A stretch of DNA of 64,000 nucleotides from Pseudomonas putida. GTDB lineage: Bacteria; Pseudomonadota; Gammaproteobacteria; Pseudomonadales; Pseudomonadaceae. The notes under the pieces are model-generated. The model had not been told where the DNA came from. It worked only from the letters and a program-made list of their open reading frames with translations, and ran no database searches. The translations under genes and the position numbers were made by a program. Location: positions 64,519 through 128,518 of the forward strand of contig NZ_MNAH01000004.1 in NCBI RefSeq assembly GCF_001976065.1, given 5' to 3'. Below, in pieces: positions 50,884 to 61,083 of this stretch (the first letter of the stretch is position 1; the number at the start of each line of letters is the position of its first letter).

Positions 50884-52083
50884 TTACGCCGCACTAAACA
50901 ACTTATGCGGATCAATCACAAACTTCTTCGGCACACCCGCATCAAACTCGCCATAACCTTCCGGCGCTTGATCCAGGCTGATCACCTGCACACCCACCAC
51001 TTCAGCAATGTTGATGCGGTCCCACATGATCGCCTGCATCAGCTGGCGGTTGTACTTCATGACCGGGGTCTGGCCGGTGTGGAAGCTGTGGGATTTGGCC
51101 CAGCCCAGGCCGAAGCGGATGCTCAGGCTGCCCATTTTCGCGGCGGCATCCACAGCACCTGGATCTTCGGTGACGTAGAGGCCAGGGATGCCGATCTTGC
51201 CGGCCACGCGCACCACGCCCATCAGCGAGTTGAGCACGGTGGCCGGGGCTTCGTGCTTGACGCCGTCATGGCCGTGGCCGCGGGCTTCGAAGCCTACGGC
51301 GTCGATGGCGCAATCCACTTCCGGTTCGCCCAGCAGCGCAGCGATCTGTTCGTGCAGCGGGGTGTCGGAGGACAGGTCGGCGATTTCGAAACCCTGGGCC
51401 TTGGCGTGGGCCAGGCGGATGGTATTGACGTCACCGACGATGACCACCGCCGCGCCCAGCAGGCGAGCGGATGCGGCGGCGGCCAGGCCGACCGGGCCGG
51501 CGCCAGCGATGTACACGGTGCTGCCTGGGCCAACGCCGGCCGTTACGGCACCGTGGTAGCCGGTTGGAAGGATGTCGGAGAGGCAGGTCAGGTCGCGGAT
51601 TTTCTCCATGGCCCGGTCGCGGTCCGGCAGTTTCAGCAGGTTGAAGTCGGCGTACGGCACCATGGCGTATTCAGCCTGGCCACCGGTCCAGTCACCCATG
51701 TCGACGTAACCGTAGGCACCGCCCGGACGGGCCGGGTTGACGCTCAGGCACACGCCGGTGTGCATTTCCTTGCAGGAACGGCAGCGCCCGCAAGCCACGT
51801 TGAACGGCACGGACACCAGGTCGCCGATCTGCAGGTTCTCGACGTCGCTGCCCTTCTCGATCACTTCACCGGTGATTTCGTGGCCCAGTACCAGGCCGGT
51901 TTGCGCAGTGGTACGACCGCGCACCATGTGCTGGTCAGAACCACAGATGTTGGTGGAAACCACACGCAGGATGACGGCGTGATTGATCTTCCTGCCGCGC
52001 GGGTCCTGCATTTTCGGATAGTCGATTTTCTGTACTTCGACCTTGCCAGCGCCGAGATACACCACACCACGATTGCCAGACAT
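50884..52083 (-). CDS. fdhA: Glutathione-independent formaldehyde dehydrogenase
   Basis: A 399-residue zinc alcohol dehydrogenase-family enzyme, the same length as P. putida FdhA. It oxidises formaldehyde to formate with tightly bound NAD. Catalytic zinc ligands are in STNICGSDQHMVRG and LVLGHEITGEVIEKG; the structural zinc lobe is CGRCRSCKEMHTGVC; the nucleotide fold is VYIAGAGPVGLAAAASA. It disposes of formaldehyde from sarcosine demethylation by SoxBDAG, whose genes are upstream in the same direction. A REP pair separates it from purU. Confidence 0.95.
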   Translation of the reverse strand: MSGNRGVVYLGAGKVEVQKIDYPKMQDPRGRKINHAVILRVVSTNICGSDQHMVRGRTTAQTGLVLGHEITGEVIEKGSDVENLQIGDLVSVPFNVACGRCRSCKEMHTGVCLSVNPARPGGAYGYVDMGDWTGGQAEYAMVPYADFNLLKLPDRDRAMEKIRDLTCLSDILPTGYHGAVTAGVGPGSTVYIAGAGPVGLAAAASARLLGAAVVIVGDVNTIRLAHAKAQGFEIADLSSDTPLHEQIAALLGEPEVDCAIDAVGFEARGHGHDGVKHEAPATVLNSLMGVVRVAGKIGIPGLYVTEDPGAVDAAAKMGSLSIRFGLGWAKSHSFHTGQTPVMKYNRQLMQAIMWDRINIAEVVGVQVISLDQAPEGYGEFDAGVPKKFVIDPHKLFSAA

Positions 52084-52190
52084 GCTTTCACCTCGCTGTT
52101 GTTTTTATGTAGCGGTCGCGTCGCCATGAAGCGACGGCGCGTTGATTGCTCTGGTTGTTGCCTGTGTGTCTTGTGTTGCCTGATAGGGCC

Positions 52191-52286
52191 TCTTCGCGAG
52201 CAGGCTCGCTCCCACAGTTGATCGGGGGTGTACACAAGTCTGTGACCAACACAAAACCTGTGGGAGCGAGCCTGCTCGCGAAAGCG
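52191..52286. repeat. REP palindrome pair between purU and fdhA
   Basis: CTTCGCGAGCAGGCTCGCTCCC faces GTGGGAGCGAGCCTGCTCGCGA across about 50 bases. The second arm abuts the purU stop codon. Confidence 0.87.
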
Positions 52287-52288
52287 AA

Positions 52289-53146
52289 CTAGAGAACGAC
52301 CGTGCGATTGGCGTTGAGAAACACTCGTCGTTCAATGTGATACCCGACGGCCCGCGCCAGGGTCAGGCCTTCGATATCCCGCCCCTTGGCGATCAAATCT
52401 TCCGGGTAATGACTGTGGTCCACCACCTCGACGCCTTGGGCGATGATCGGCCCTTCGTCGAGGTCGTTGTTGATGTAGTGCGCCGTGGCGCCAACCAGTT
52501 TCACGCCCTTGTTGTAGGCCTGGTGATACGGCTTGGCCCCCTTGAAGCCGGGCAGCAGGGAGTGGTGGATATTGATTGCCTTGCCATCGAGCTTGCGGCA
52601 CAGCTCCGGCGACAGCACCTGCATGTAGCGGGCAAGGATCACCAGTTCAGCGCCGCATTCTTCGATCACCTGCAAAACCTGACGCTCCTGGGACGGCTTG
52701 TCGTTCGGGTCCAGCGGGAAATGGTAGTACGGAATCTGGTGCCAGTCGGCCAACGGCTTGAGGTCGGGGTGGTTGGAGACCACGGCGGCCACGTCCATCG
52801 ACAACTGGCCGATGCGCTGACGGTAGAGCAGGTCATTGAGACAGTGATCGGCCTTGGAAACCATGATCACCACTTTCGGCCGATAATGCGGCGGCGTCAG
52901 TTCGAAGATCATGCCGAAGGATTCGCCGCGCTCGGCCAGGCCGGCGCGGAACGACTGCTCGTCGAAGCCGTCCGGTTGGCGGAATTCCACGCGAATGAAG
53001 AAACGGCCCGAGAGCCGGTCATCGAAGGAGTGGTGTTCGGTGACGTAGCAGCCCTGCTCGAACAGAAAGCGCGTCACCGCGTCCACGGTGCCGAGCACGC
53101 TGGGGCAGTCGGCAGTCAGGATCCATGTGTCTGGGGCGCGGCTCAT
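52289..53146 (-). CDS. purU: Formyltetrahydrofolate deformylase PurU
   Basis: A 285-residue enzyme releasing formate from 10-formyl-THF. The N-terminal ACT domain (TWILTADCPSVLGTVDAVTR) is followed by the formyltransferase-like catalytic domain with VSNHPDLKPLADW, INIHHSLLPGFKGAKPYHQA and the catalytic aspartate in NNDLDEGPIIAQ. In this operon it recycles THF loaded with one-carbon units by sarcosine oxidase. The longer open frame upstream runs through a repeat and soxG and is rejected; the ATG at 53146 has AGGAG ten bases upstream. Confidence 0.94.
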   Translation of the reverse strand: MSRAPDTWILTADCPSVLGTVDAVTRFLFEQGCYVTEHHSFDDRLSGRFFIRVEFRQPDGFDEQSFRAGLAERGESFGMIFELTPPHYRPKVVIMVSKADHCLNDLLYRQRIGQLSMDVAAVVSNHPDLKPLADWHQIPYYHFPLDPNDKPSQERQVLQVIEECGAELVILARYMQVLSPELCRKLDGKAINIHHSLLPGFKGAKPYHQAYNKGVKLVGATAHYINNDLDEGPIIAQGVEVVDHSHYPEDLIAKGRDIEGLTLARAVGYHIERRVFLNANRTVVL

Positions 53147-53159
53147 AGTGCAGTGACTC

Positions 53160-53271
53160 CTGTGATCGTTCCCACGCTCTGCGAGGGGATGCCGCCATGG
53201 ACGCTCTGCGTCCGTTCTTGGGACGCGGAGCGTCCCGGGATGCGTTCCCACGCTGAGCGTGGGAACGATCA
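53160..53271. repeat. Large intergenic palindrome (CGTTCCCACGCTC type)
   Basis: GATCGTTCCCACGCTC at the left end faces GAGCGTGGGAACGATC at the right, with inner arms such as GACGCTCTGCGTCC and GGACGCGGAGCGTCC. This nested palindrome differs from the REP class and fills the purU-soxG gap. A short version (GATCGTTCCCA) occurs at 62146-62171. Confidence 0.8.
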
Positions 53272-53904
53272 TTACGCCTGGACGCTTAGGCCATATTCGG
53301 CAGAAGCATCCTGCAACCACAACCACCAGTAATCCGAGAAGCTGCGGCGGATCAGCAGTTCCCAGGTGTCTTCGGCGGTGTGACGGATCACCAGTTGCGA
53401 CTTGGCGAACACCGTGCCGACAGCCTTGCCCACCGGGAAGTTGTTGGGGTGTACGTCGTAGCTGGTGGATTTCATCAGCACCTGGCGCACGTTCGGGCCG
53501 CTCAGTTCGAGGATCTGCTGGCCACCGCTGACGTTGACGATCTGGATGTGCAGGTCGCCCAGCGCTTCGCGCAGTTTTTGCTCGGCGGCGAACTCTTCGC
53601 CGGTCGGCACGATCAGCAGCCATTCATCCGGTCCCATCCATTGCAGGCTGGTTTCGCCTTTGACGGTGACGGTCAGTGCGCCAGGCAGTTCGATCCCGAG
53701 GGCCTTCTGCACGCCAGCGGCGAACGCGGCGTCGTGGCCATCGCCACGGATGGTCAAGTGGCCGAGGAGTTTCTTTTCCCGCACAGTCACACCGGCGTTC
53801 TTGCGACCCTTGCCCACCAGGCTTGGCAGGTCTGCGTGATGCAGCGACGACTCGGCCTTGGCCCCGGTGGTTGGGCGTTGTTGGTAAACATTGGCTGCGG
53901 TCAT
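53272..53904 (-). CDS. soxG: Sarcosine oxidase gamma subunit
   Basis: A 210-residue subunit of heterotetrameric sarcosine oxidase. Typical segments are GPDEWLLIVPTGEEFA and VRQVLMKSTSYDVHPNNFP, characteristic of the gamma/T-protein-like fold, and the C-terminal SFSDYWWLWLQDASAEYG. It helps hold the folate-binding part of the complex. It is the last of soxBDAG, separated from soxA by a REP pair. Confidence 0.93.
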   Translation of the reverse strand: MTAANVYQQRPTTGAKAESSLHHADLPSLVGKGRKNAGVTVREKKLLGHLTIRGDGHDAAFAAGVQKALGIELPGALTVTVKGETSLQWMGPDEWLLIVPTGEEFAAEQKLREALGDLHIQIVNVSGGQQILELSGPNVRQVLMKSTSYDVHPNNFPVGKAVGTVFAKSQLVIRHTAEDTWELLIRRSFSDYWWLWLQDASAEYGLSVQA

Positions 53905-53947
53905 AAAGCACCTTTCCTAATTCTGTTGGCTTCTGTGGGGCCTGTTC

Positions 53948-54028
53948 TGCCGCCTTCGCGAGCAGGCTCGCTCCCACAGGAGATCGCGTAACCCTTGTGG
54001 GAGCGAGCCTGCTCGCGAAGGCGGCAGA
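53948..54028. repeat. REP palindrome pair between soxA and soxG
   Basis: CCGCCTTCGCGAGCAGGCTCGC faces GCGAGCCTGCTCGCGAAGGCGG with a short spacer, giving a nearly perfect stem of about 32 base pairs. Confidence 0.88.
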
Positions 54029-54052
54029 CGGCACCCCACAAAACCCGAACCC

Positions 54053-57000
54053 TTACACGTTCTGCCGTTCGCCCTTCGGATCGAAGAACACCGAAGAAAC
54101 GATTTCCGCCTCGATCACGCTGCCGTCCGCCAGTGGCGCGAACACACGCTCGCCCATGCGGTTCAGGCCGCCCTTGACCACGCCCATGGCAAACGAATAA
54201 CCGAGGGAGTTGTGCGCATAGCTGGAGGTCACGTGGCCGACCATGGTCATCGGGATCGCCTGCTTGGTGTTGAACACCAGCTGTGCACCTTCCGGCAGCC
54301 ATTTGTTCGGATCGATCGGCTTCAGGCCTACCAGTTGCTTACGTTGGTCACGCACGCAGTCTTCACGGTTCATGCCGCGCTGGCCGATCCACGAGAACGG
54401 TTTGGTGCGACCAACGCACCAGCCCATGTTCAGGTCGTCCGGTGTCATCGAGCCGTCAGTGTCCTGGCCGACGATGATGAAGCCCTTCTCGGCCCGCAGT
54501 ACGTGCATGGTTTCAGTGCCGTAAGGGGTCAGGTTGTATTTCTTGCCAGCGTCGACAATTTTTTCCAGCACACCCATCGCATAGTCGGCTTGCACGTTGA
54601 CTTCGTACGACAGCTCACCGGTAAACGAAATCCGGAACACCCGCGCAGGAACGCCGCCGACCAGGCCTTCTTTCCAGGTCATGAACGGGAAGGCTTCGTT
54701 GCTCAGGTCGATGTCGGTGACTTCGCTAAGCAGCTTGCGGCTGTTCGGCCCGGACAGGGTCATGGTTGCCCAGTGATCGGTCACGGAAGTGAAGTACACC
54801 TTCAGGTCCGGCCATTCGGTCTGGTGGTAGATTTCCAGCCATTGCAGCACACGTGCAGCGCCGCCGGTGGTGGTGGTCATCACGAAGTGGTTGTCGGCGA
54901 GGCAGGCGGTTACGCCGTCGTCGAACACCATGCCGTCTTCCTTGCACATCAGGCCGTAACGCGCCTTGCCCACGTCGAGCTTGGTCCAGGCGTTGGTGTA
55001 GATGCGGTTGAGGAACTCACGCGAGTCCGGGCCCTGGATGTCGATCTTGCCCAGGGTCGAAGCGTCCAGCAGGCCGACGCTGTCGCGTACGGCTTTGCAT
55101 TCGCGCTTCACGGCGGCGTGCATGTCTTCGCCGGATTTCGGGAAGTACCAAGGACGTTTCCACTGGCCGACGTCTTCGAACTCGGCGCCGTTTTTCAGGT
55201 GCCATTGATGCAGCGCGGTGAAACGCACCGGCTCGAAGATGTGCCCACAGTGACGACCGGCCACGGCGCCAAATGTCACCGGCGTGTAGTTCGGACGGAA
55301 CATGGTGGTGCCCATCTGCGGGATGGTCACGTTCAGCGAACGGGCGGCGATGGCCAAGCCGTTGACGTTACCAAGCTTGCCTTGATCGGTGCCGAAGCCC
55401 AGCGCGGTGTAGCGCTTGACGTGCTCGACCGACTCGAAGCCTTCGCGGGTCGCCAGTTCGATACCGGCCGCGGTGACGTCGTTTTGCAAGTCGACAAATT
55501 GCTTCGGCGCACGCGCAGTGACTTTCTCATAAGGCACTTGGAACAATGCCAGCGTCGGCTCTTCCTGGCGGACCAGGGCCTTCGGCAACTTGGCTTCGAC
55601 CGGACCGAAGCCGGCTTCGCTGGCTGCGCGAACACCGCCTTCAAAACCGTCGGCCAGGGAATCGCCGAGACCGTAGACGCCATTGATACCACCGACGCAC
55701 ACGCGTTTCTGTGGCGCTTCACCCGGTACGAAACCGAGGATGTCTTCGCGCCAGATCGGCTTGCCGCCCAGGTGCGAGGCCAGGTGAACCACCGGGCTGT
55801 AGCCGCCGGAACTGGCGACCAGGTCGCATTCGAGCCATTCGCCCGGGCTGGTGACTTTATGTCCTTTGACATCGATCGCCGCCACGCGCGCAGCGGTCAC
55901 GCGCTTGCTGCCACGGGCTTCGATCACGGCGCTACCGGTGAGGATGCGGATGCCCTTGGCACGCGCCTCTTCCACCAGCGCACCACGCGGGTTGCTGCGG
56001 GCGTCAGCGACGGCCACGACCTGCAGACCGGCATCGAGCCAATCCAGTGCCACGCGGTAGGCATGGTCGTTGTTGGTCGACAGCACCAGCTTCTTGCCCG
56101 GTGCTACGCCGTAGCGGCGAATGTAAGTCGAGACAGCGCCAGCGAGCATGTTGCCCGGCACGTCGTTGTTGCCGTAGACCAGTGGACGCTCGTGAGTGCC
56201 GGTCGCCAGCACCACGCGCTTGGCGCGAACGCGGTGGATGCGCTGGCGCACCTGGCCAATCGGGGCGCGGTCGCCGAGGTGATCGGTGAGGCGCTCGTGA
56301 ATGGTCAGGAAGTTGTGGTCGTGGTAGCCGTTAACGGTGGCGCGCGGCAACAGCAGCACGTCCGGAGTGTCCTTCAATTCGGCGATGACGCTGGCGACCC
56401 ACTCGGTCGCAGGCTTGCCGTCGAGGCTTTCGCGGGAGTCGAGCAGGCTGCCGCCGAACTCTTCCTGCTCGTCAGCCAGGATGACGCGAGCACCGCTGCG
56501 CGCAGCGGCCAGTGCAGCGGCCAGGCCTGCCGGGCCGGCGCCGACGATCAGCACGTCGCAGTGCTGGTTCATGTAGTCGTAGGTGTCCGGATCGTTCTCG
56601 GTCGGCGAGCGGCCCAAACCTGCGGCCTTACGAATGTACTTCTCGTAGGTCATCCAGAACGATTGCGGGTACATGAAGGTTTTGTAGTAGAAGCCCGGTG
56701 GCATCAGCTTGCCGCCGACCTTGCCGAGGATCCCCATCATGTCGTTGTTAACGTTCGGCCAGCCGTTGGTGCTGGTGGCGACCAGGCCCTGGTACAGCGC
56801 TTGTTGCGTGGCGCGTACGTTCGGAATTTGCGTGGCTTCGGTGGCGCCGATCTGAAGTACAGCGTTCGGCTCTTCGGCACCGGCGGCATAGATGCCACGC
56901 GGGCGGGAATACTTGAAGCTGCGACCGATGATGTCGACGCCGTTGGCCAGCAGTGCAGCGGCCAGGGAGTCGCCCTCAAAGCCTTTGTAGCTCTGGCCGT

Positions 57001-57070
57001 TGAAGGTGAAGGTCAGGACTTTGTTGCGGTCGATCCGTCCGCCGTTGGACAGGCGATTGATCTGGCTCAT
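54053..57070 (-). CDS. soxA: Sarcosine oxidase alpha subunit
   Basis: A 1005-residue subunit. Order: a 2Fe-2S-ferredoxin-like N-terminal part (VLTFTFNGQSYKGFEGDSLA), an NAD-binding oxidoreductase core (CDVLIVGAGPAGLAAALAAA, LATGTHERPLVYGNNDVPG), and from about residue 610 an aminomethyltransferase (T-protein-like) domain that binds THF and captures the methyl group as methylene-THF. The complex turns sarcosine, O2 and THF into glycine, H2O2 and methylene-THF or formaldehyde. The start overlaps the soxD stop by four bases. Confidence 0.95.
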   Translation of the reverse strand: MSQINRLSNGGRIDRNKVLTFTFNGQSYKGFEGDSLAAALLANGVDIIGRSFKYSRPRGIYAAGAEEPNAVLQIGATEATQIPNVRATQQALYQGLVATSTNGWPNVNNDMMGILGKVGGKLMPPGFYYKTFMYPQSFWMTYEKYIRKAAGLGRSPTENDPDTYDYMNQHCDVLIVGAGPAGLAAALAAARSGARVILADEQEEFGGSLLDSRESLDGKPATEWVASVIAELKDTPDVLLLPRATVNGYHDHNFLTIHERLTDHLGDRAPIGQVRQRIHRVRAKRVVLATGTHERPLVYGNNDVPGNMLAGAVSTYIRRYGVAPGKKLVLSTNNDHAYRVALDWLDAGLQVVAVADARSNPRGALVEEARAKGIRILTGSAVIEARGSKRVTAARVAAIDVKGHKVTSPGEWLECDLVASSGGYSPVVHLASHLGGKPIWREDILGFVPGEAPQKRVCVGGINGVYGLGDSLADGFEGGVRAASEAGFGPVEAKLPKALVRQEEPTLALFQVPYEKVTARAPKQFVDLQNDVTAAGIELATREGFESVEHVKRYTALGFGTDQGKLGNVNGLAIAARSLNVTIPQMGTTMFRPNYTPVTFGAVAGRHCGHIFEPVRFTALHQWHLKNGAEFEDVGQWKRPWYFPKSGEDMHAAVKRECKAVRDSVGLLDASTLGKIDIQGPDSREFLNRIYTNAWTKLDVGKARYGLMCKEDGMVFDDGVTACLADNHFVMTTTTGGAARVLQWLEIYHQTEWPDLKVYFTSVTDHWATMTLSGPNSRKLLSEVTDIDLSNEAFPFMTWKEGLVGGVPARVFRISFTGELSYEVNVQADYAMGVLEKIVDAGKKYNLTPYGTETMHVLRAEKGFIIVGQDTDGSMTPDDLNMGWCVGRTKPFSWIGQRGMNREDCVRDQRKQLVGLKPIDPNKWLPEGAQLVFNTKQAIPMTMVGHVTSSYAHNSLGYSFAMGVVKGGLNRMGERVFAPLADGSVIEAEIVSSVFFDPKGERQNV

Positions 57071-57396
57071 ACCTTCTCTCCCAGAGCCGTGGCGGCCGCT
57101 TTCGGGCTATCGGTCTTGTCGGTGAATTGTGGCTTGGTGCCGATCTTGTAGGTTTCAAGAATCTCGTAGGTCACGGTGTCACGGGTGGCGTTGAAGTACT
57201 GACGGCAACCGGCGACGTGATCCCACAGCTCGTGGTGCAGACCGCGAGGGTTATCGCGGAAGAACATGTAGTCGCCCCACTCCTCGTCGGTGCAGCTGTT
57301 CGGATCCAGTGGACGCGGGATGTGCGCCTGGCCGGATGCATGGAATTCCTCTTCGGAGCGCAGTTCGCCGCAGTGAGGACAGAAGATATGCAACAT
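57067..57396 (-). CDS. soxD: Sarcosine oxidase delta subunit
   Basis: A 109-residue zinc-binding subunit. The N-terminal motif IFCPHCGELRSEEEFH carries Cys-x2-Cys and His ligands; the rest (DYMFFRDNPRGLHHELWDH) is typical of the family. It is coupled to soxA by an ATGA overlap and lies 14 bases after soxB. Confidence 0.95.
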   Translation of the reverse strand: MLHIFCPHCGELRSEEEFHASGQAHIPRPLDPNSCTDEEWGDYMFFRDNPRGLHHELWDHVAGCRQYFNATRDTVTYEILETYKIGTKPQFTDKTDSPKAAATALGEKV

Positions 57397-57410
57397 GGGG
57401 ATTTCTCCTG

Positions 57411-58661
57411 TTAGTGGGCAACCGCAGCAGCGCCGTGTTCGTCGATCAACGCACCGTTGTGGAAACGGTCGATGGAGAAAGGTGCAGCCAATGGGTGCAT
57501 TTCACCCTTGGCCAGGCTGGCGGCAAATACGTTGCCCGAGCCAGGTGTGGCCTTGAAGCCGCCGGTGCCCCAACCGCAGTTGAAGAACATGTTCGGCACC
57601 GGGGTTTTCGAAATGATCGGGCACGCATCCGGGGTGGTGTCGACGATGCCGCCCCACTGGCGGTTCATGCGCACGCGGGACAACACCGGGAACATCTCGA
57701 CGATAGCCTGCACGGTGTGCTCGATCACCGGGTACGAACCACGCTGGCCGTAGCCGTTGTAGCCGTCGATACCGGCGCCGATCACCAGGTCGCCCTTGTC
57801 GGACTGGCTGATGTAACCGTGCACCGCGTTGGACATGATCACGCTGTCGATGATCGGCTTGATCGGCTCGGACACCAGTGCTTGCAACGGGTGGGATTCG
57901 ATCGGCAGGCGGAAACCGGCGAGCTTGGCCATGTGCCCGGAGTTACCGGCGGTCACGACGCCGACGCGCTTGGCGCCGATGAAGCCCTTGTTGGTTTCAA
58001 CACCGATGCACACGCCATTTTCCTTGCGGAAGCCGATCACTTCGGTCTGCTGGATCAGGTCCACGCCCAATGCGTCGGCCGCCCGGGCAAAGCCCCAGGC
58101 CACGGCATCGTGACGGGCCACGCCGCCGCGACGCTGGACGGTGGCGCCCATCACCGGGTAGCGGGTGTTCTTCGAGCAGTCGAGGTACGGAATCTCGTCG
58201 GCGACTTGCTTGGCATCGAGCAGTTCGCCGTCGACGCCGTTGAGGCGGTTGGCGCTGACCCGACGCTCGGAATCACGTATGTCCTGCAGGGTGTGGCACA
58301 GGTTGTAGACACCGCGCTGGGAGAACATCACGTTGTAGTTCAGGTCCTGGGACAGGCCTTCCCACAGTTTCATCGCGTGTTCGTACAGGTGCGCCGACTC
58401 GTCCCACAGGTAGTTGGAGCGCACGATGGTGGTGTTGCGCGCGGTGTTACCGCCGCCCAACCAGCCTTTCTCGACCACGGCCACGTTGGTGATCCCGTGC
58501 TCTTTTGCCAGGTAGTAGGCGGTCGCCAGGCCATGCCCGCCACCGCCGACGATGACCACGTCGTAGACCTTTTTCGGGGTCGGCGTGCGCCACATGCGCT
58601 GCCAGTTTTCGTGGTGGCTGAGGGAGTGTTTGAAGAGGCCGAAGCCTGAGTAGCGTTGCAT
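57411..58661 (-). CDS. soxB: Sarcosine oxidase beta subunit
   Basis: A 416-residue flavoprotein subunit holding the sarcosine oxidation site. The FAD fold is VVIVGGGGHGLATAYYLAKE; the covalent-FMN histidine region and GGGNTARNTTIVRSNY follow; GWGTGGFKATPGSGNVFA ends the FAD site. Two ATGs lie six bases apart; the second gives MQRYSGFGLFKHSLSHH and has GGAG at nine bases, so I chose it. First of the soxBDAG genes, 23 bases after glyA. Confidence 0.95.
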   Translation of the reverse strand: MQRYSGFGLFKHSLSHHENWQRMWRTPTPKKVYDVVIVGGGGHGLATAYYLAKEHGITNVAVVEKGWLGGGNTARNTTIVRSNYLWDESAHLYEHAMKLWEGLSQDLNYNVMFSQRGVYNLCHTLQDIRDSERRVSANRLNGVDGELLDAKQVADEIPYLDCSKNTRYPVMGATVQRRGGVARHDAVAWGFARAADALGVDLIQQTEVIGFRKENGVCIGVETNKGFIGAKRVGVVTAGNSGHMAKLAGFRLPIESHPLQALVSEPIKPIIDSVIMSNAVHGYISQSDKGDLVIGAGIDGYNGYGQRGSYPVIEHTVQAIVEMFPVLSRVRMNRQWGGIVDTTPDACPIISKTPVPNMFFNCGWGTGGFKATPGSGNVFAASLAKGEMHPLAAPFSIDRFHNGALIDEHGAAAVAH

Positions 58662-58684
58662 AGTCATTTACTCCAAAACCGCGC

Positions 58685-59938
<1,254 letters not shown>

Positions 59939-60127
59939 CGCGTCTCTCCCAGCGGCGGCGGTGCGCCATTCGTCTCGGTGAGGCACTGGCTTTTCGGCAG
60001 TGCCCTTTGATAGCGATGGTATGACTGGCTTGGAGTCGCCAAATGCCTACGGGCGCCACGCAAAGGTGCGTTTACGACATGGCGAGAAATGGCATGTAGA
60101 ACACGACCGTCGATCTTGCGCAGATCC

Positions 60128-60221
60128 CCTGTGGGAGCGAGCCTGCTCGCGATGGCGGCCTCACATTCAACATTGATGTCGGCTGACCCACCGCTATCGC
60201 TGGCAAGCCAGCTCCTACAAG
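60128..60221. repeat. REP palindrome pair of mixed sub-types
   Basis: GTGGGAGCGAGCCTGCTCGCGA on the left faces TCGCTGGCAAGCCAGCTCC on the right, so the two families are mixed in one doublet. It abuts the end of the TraX-like gene. Confidence 0.82.
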
Positions 60222-60223
60222 GG

Positions 60224-60952
60224 TTAGGCGATAGCCTGGCGTAGTGCTAGCAACATGAGGAAATGTGCGGGATAGAGCGCATATGCCCAGCGGCGCATCG
60301 GTGGGGCTTTTACGTCATGCAGGTGTCGCAACAGGAACAGCCCCAGCCATGGCGCAATCAGACAAGTGACGATGGCGGGAATGGCCGCGCTGGTACCCAA
60401 CCGCGCGGCGTAAAACAGCACCTGCCATTGATTGGCCGCCAGGCAAACCAGCCCCGGCAGCAACGCGTAATACCAGGGGCGACGAATCACCAGCAGCAGC
60501 GCCAATGGCAACAGAACCCCAAAGAAGCCGAACATCAGCTTCTGCGTGAACAGTACCGCCAACAGCACGGCGCCTGCCGCCAGCAACCGCGATTGCAGCG
60601 TCGGCTGTTGCCAGCCACGCGCCACCAGCAGGCCAAGGACCAGGGTGGGCATCACGTTCAGCGTGTCGTGCTCAGGAATGAACATCCGGTATGGAATTTC
60701 ACTCACCGCGCTAAACAGCAACAACCAACCCAGATAACGCCACTGGCCGCCCGATGTAACTGTCGATGCTCGCGCCAGATTCGCTGCCATCGCCAGGCAA
60801 AACCAAGGGAATGCCAGGCGCCCCGGGACATACAACAAATCGACGGAGTAACCGACATATCGCAGGTGATCGAGCACCATGCTCAAAAGCGCCAGCCACT
60901 TGAGCAAATCCAGTGCACCGTCGCGCTGCTTTAAGTGTGTAGTCACGTGCAT
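60224..60952 (-). CDS. TraX-family membrane protein
   Basis: A 242-residue polytopic protein with about eight hydrophobic helices. The TraX signature is at the start (QRDGALDLLKWLALLSMVLDHLRY), followed by GRLAFPWFCLAMAANLAR and RYLGWLLLFSAVSEIPYRMF, and the end WAYALYPAHFLMLLAL. TraX acetylates F pilin in plasmids; chromosomal members are acyltransferase-like proteins of unknown target. The start at 60952 gives the signature about ten residues in; the open frame extends 40 codons upstream without support. Confidence 0.83.
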   Translation of the reverse strand: MHVTTHLKQRDGALDLLKWLALLSMVLDHLRYVGYSVDLLYVPGRLAFPWFCLAMAANLARASTVTSGGQWRYLGWLLLFSAVSEIPYRMFIPEHDTLNVMPTLVLGLLVARGWQQPTLQSRLLAAGAVLLAVLFTQKLMFGFFGVLLPLALLLVIRRPWYYALLPGLVCLAANQWQVLFYAARLGTSAAIPAIVTCLIAPWLGLFLLRHLHDVKAPPMRRWAYALYPAHFLMLLALRQAIA

Positions 60953-61083
60953 AATTGCCCGGCATCCTTGTAATTTTCTGACAGCGACATCCCGTGTGCT
61001 CTCCTGACGATCTTGGGTACAGTGCGCGACATCATTGACCACGAGACGCTTCACCATAAGCGTCCCGACCACGGAAGCAGGCC

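Noticed and set aside
50702..50956. 84-codon open frame after the 65-residue orphan
   Set aside because: It runs through a strong terminator and into the 3-prime end of fdhA, and has no ribosome site.
52289..53623. 444-codon version of purU with a long N-terminal extension
   Set aside because: The extra part is translated palindrome and antisense soxG; the ATG at 53146 gives the normal PurU length and N-terminus.
54212..57151. 979-codon plus-strand open frame opposite soxA
   Set aside because: Shadow of soxA codon usage; composition is typical of antisense frames and no ribosome site is seen.
59939..60059. Possible glycine riboswitch upstream of glyA
   Set aside because: I looked for tandem glycine aptamer features in the short leader and found no matching conserved core; only minor inverted repeats are present.
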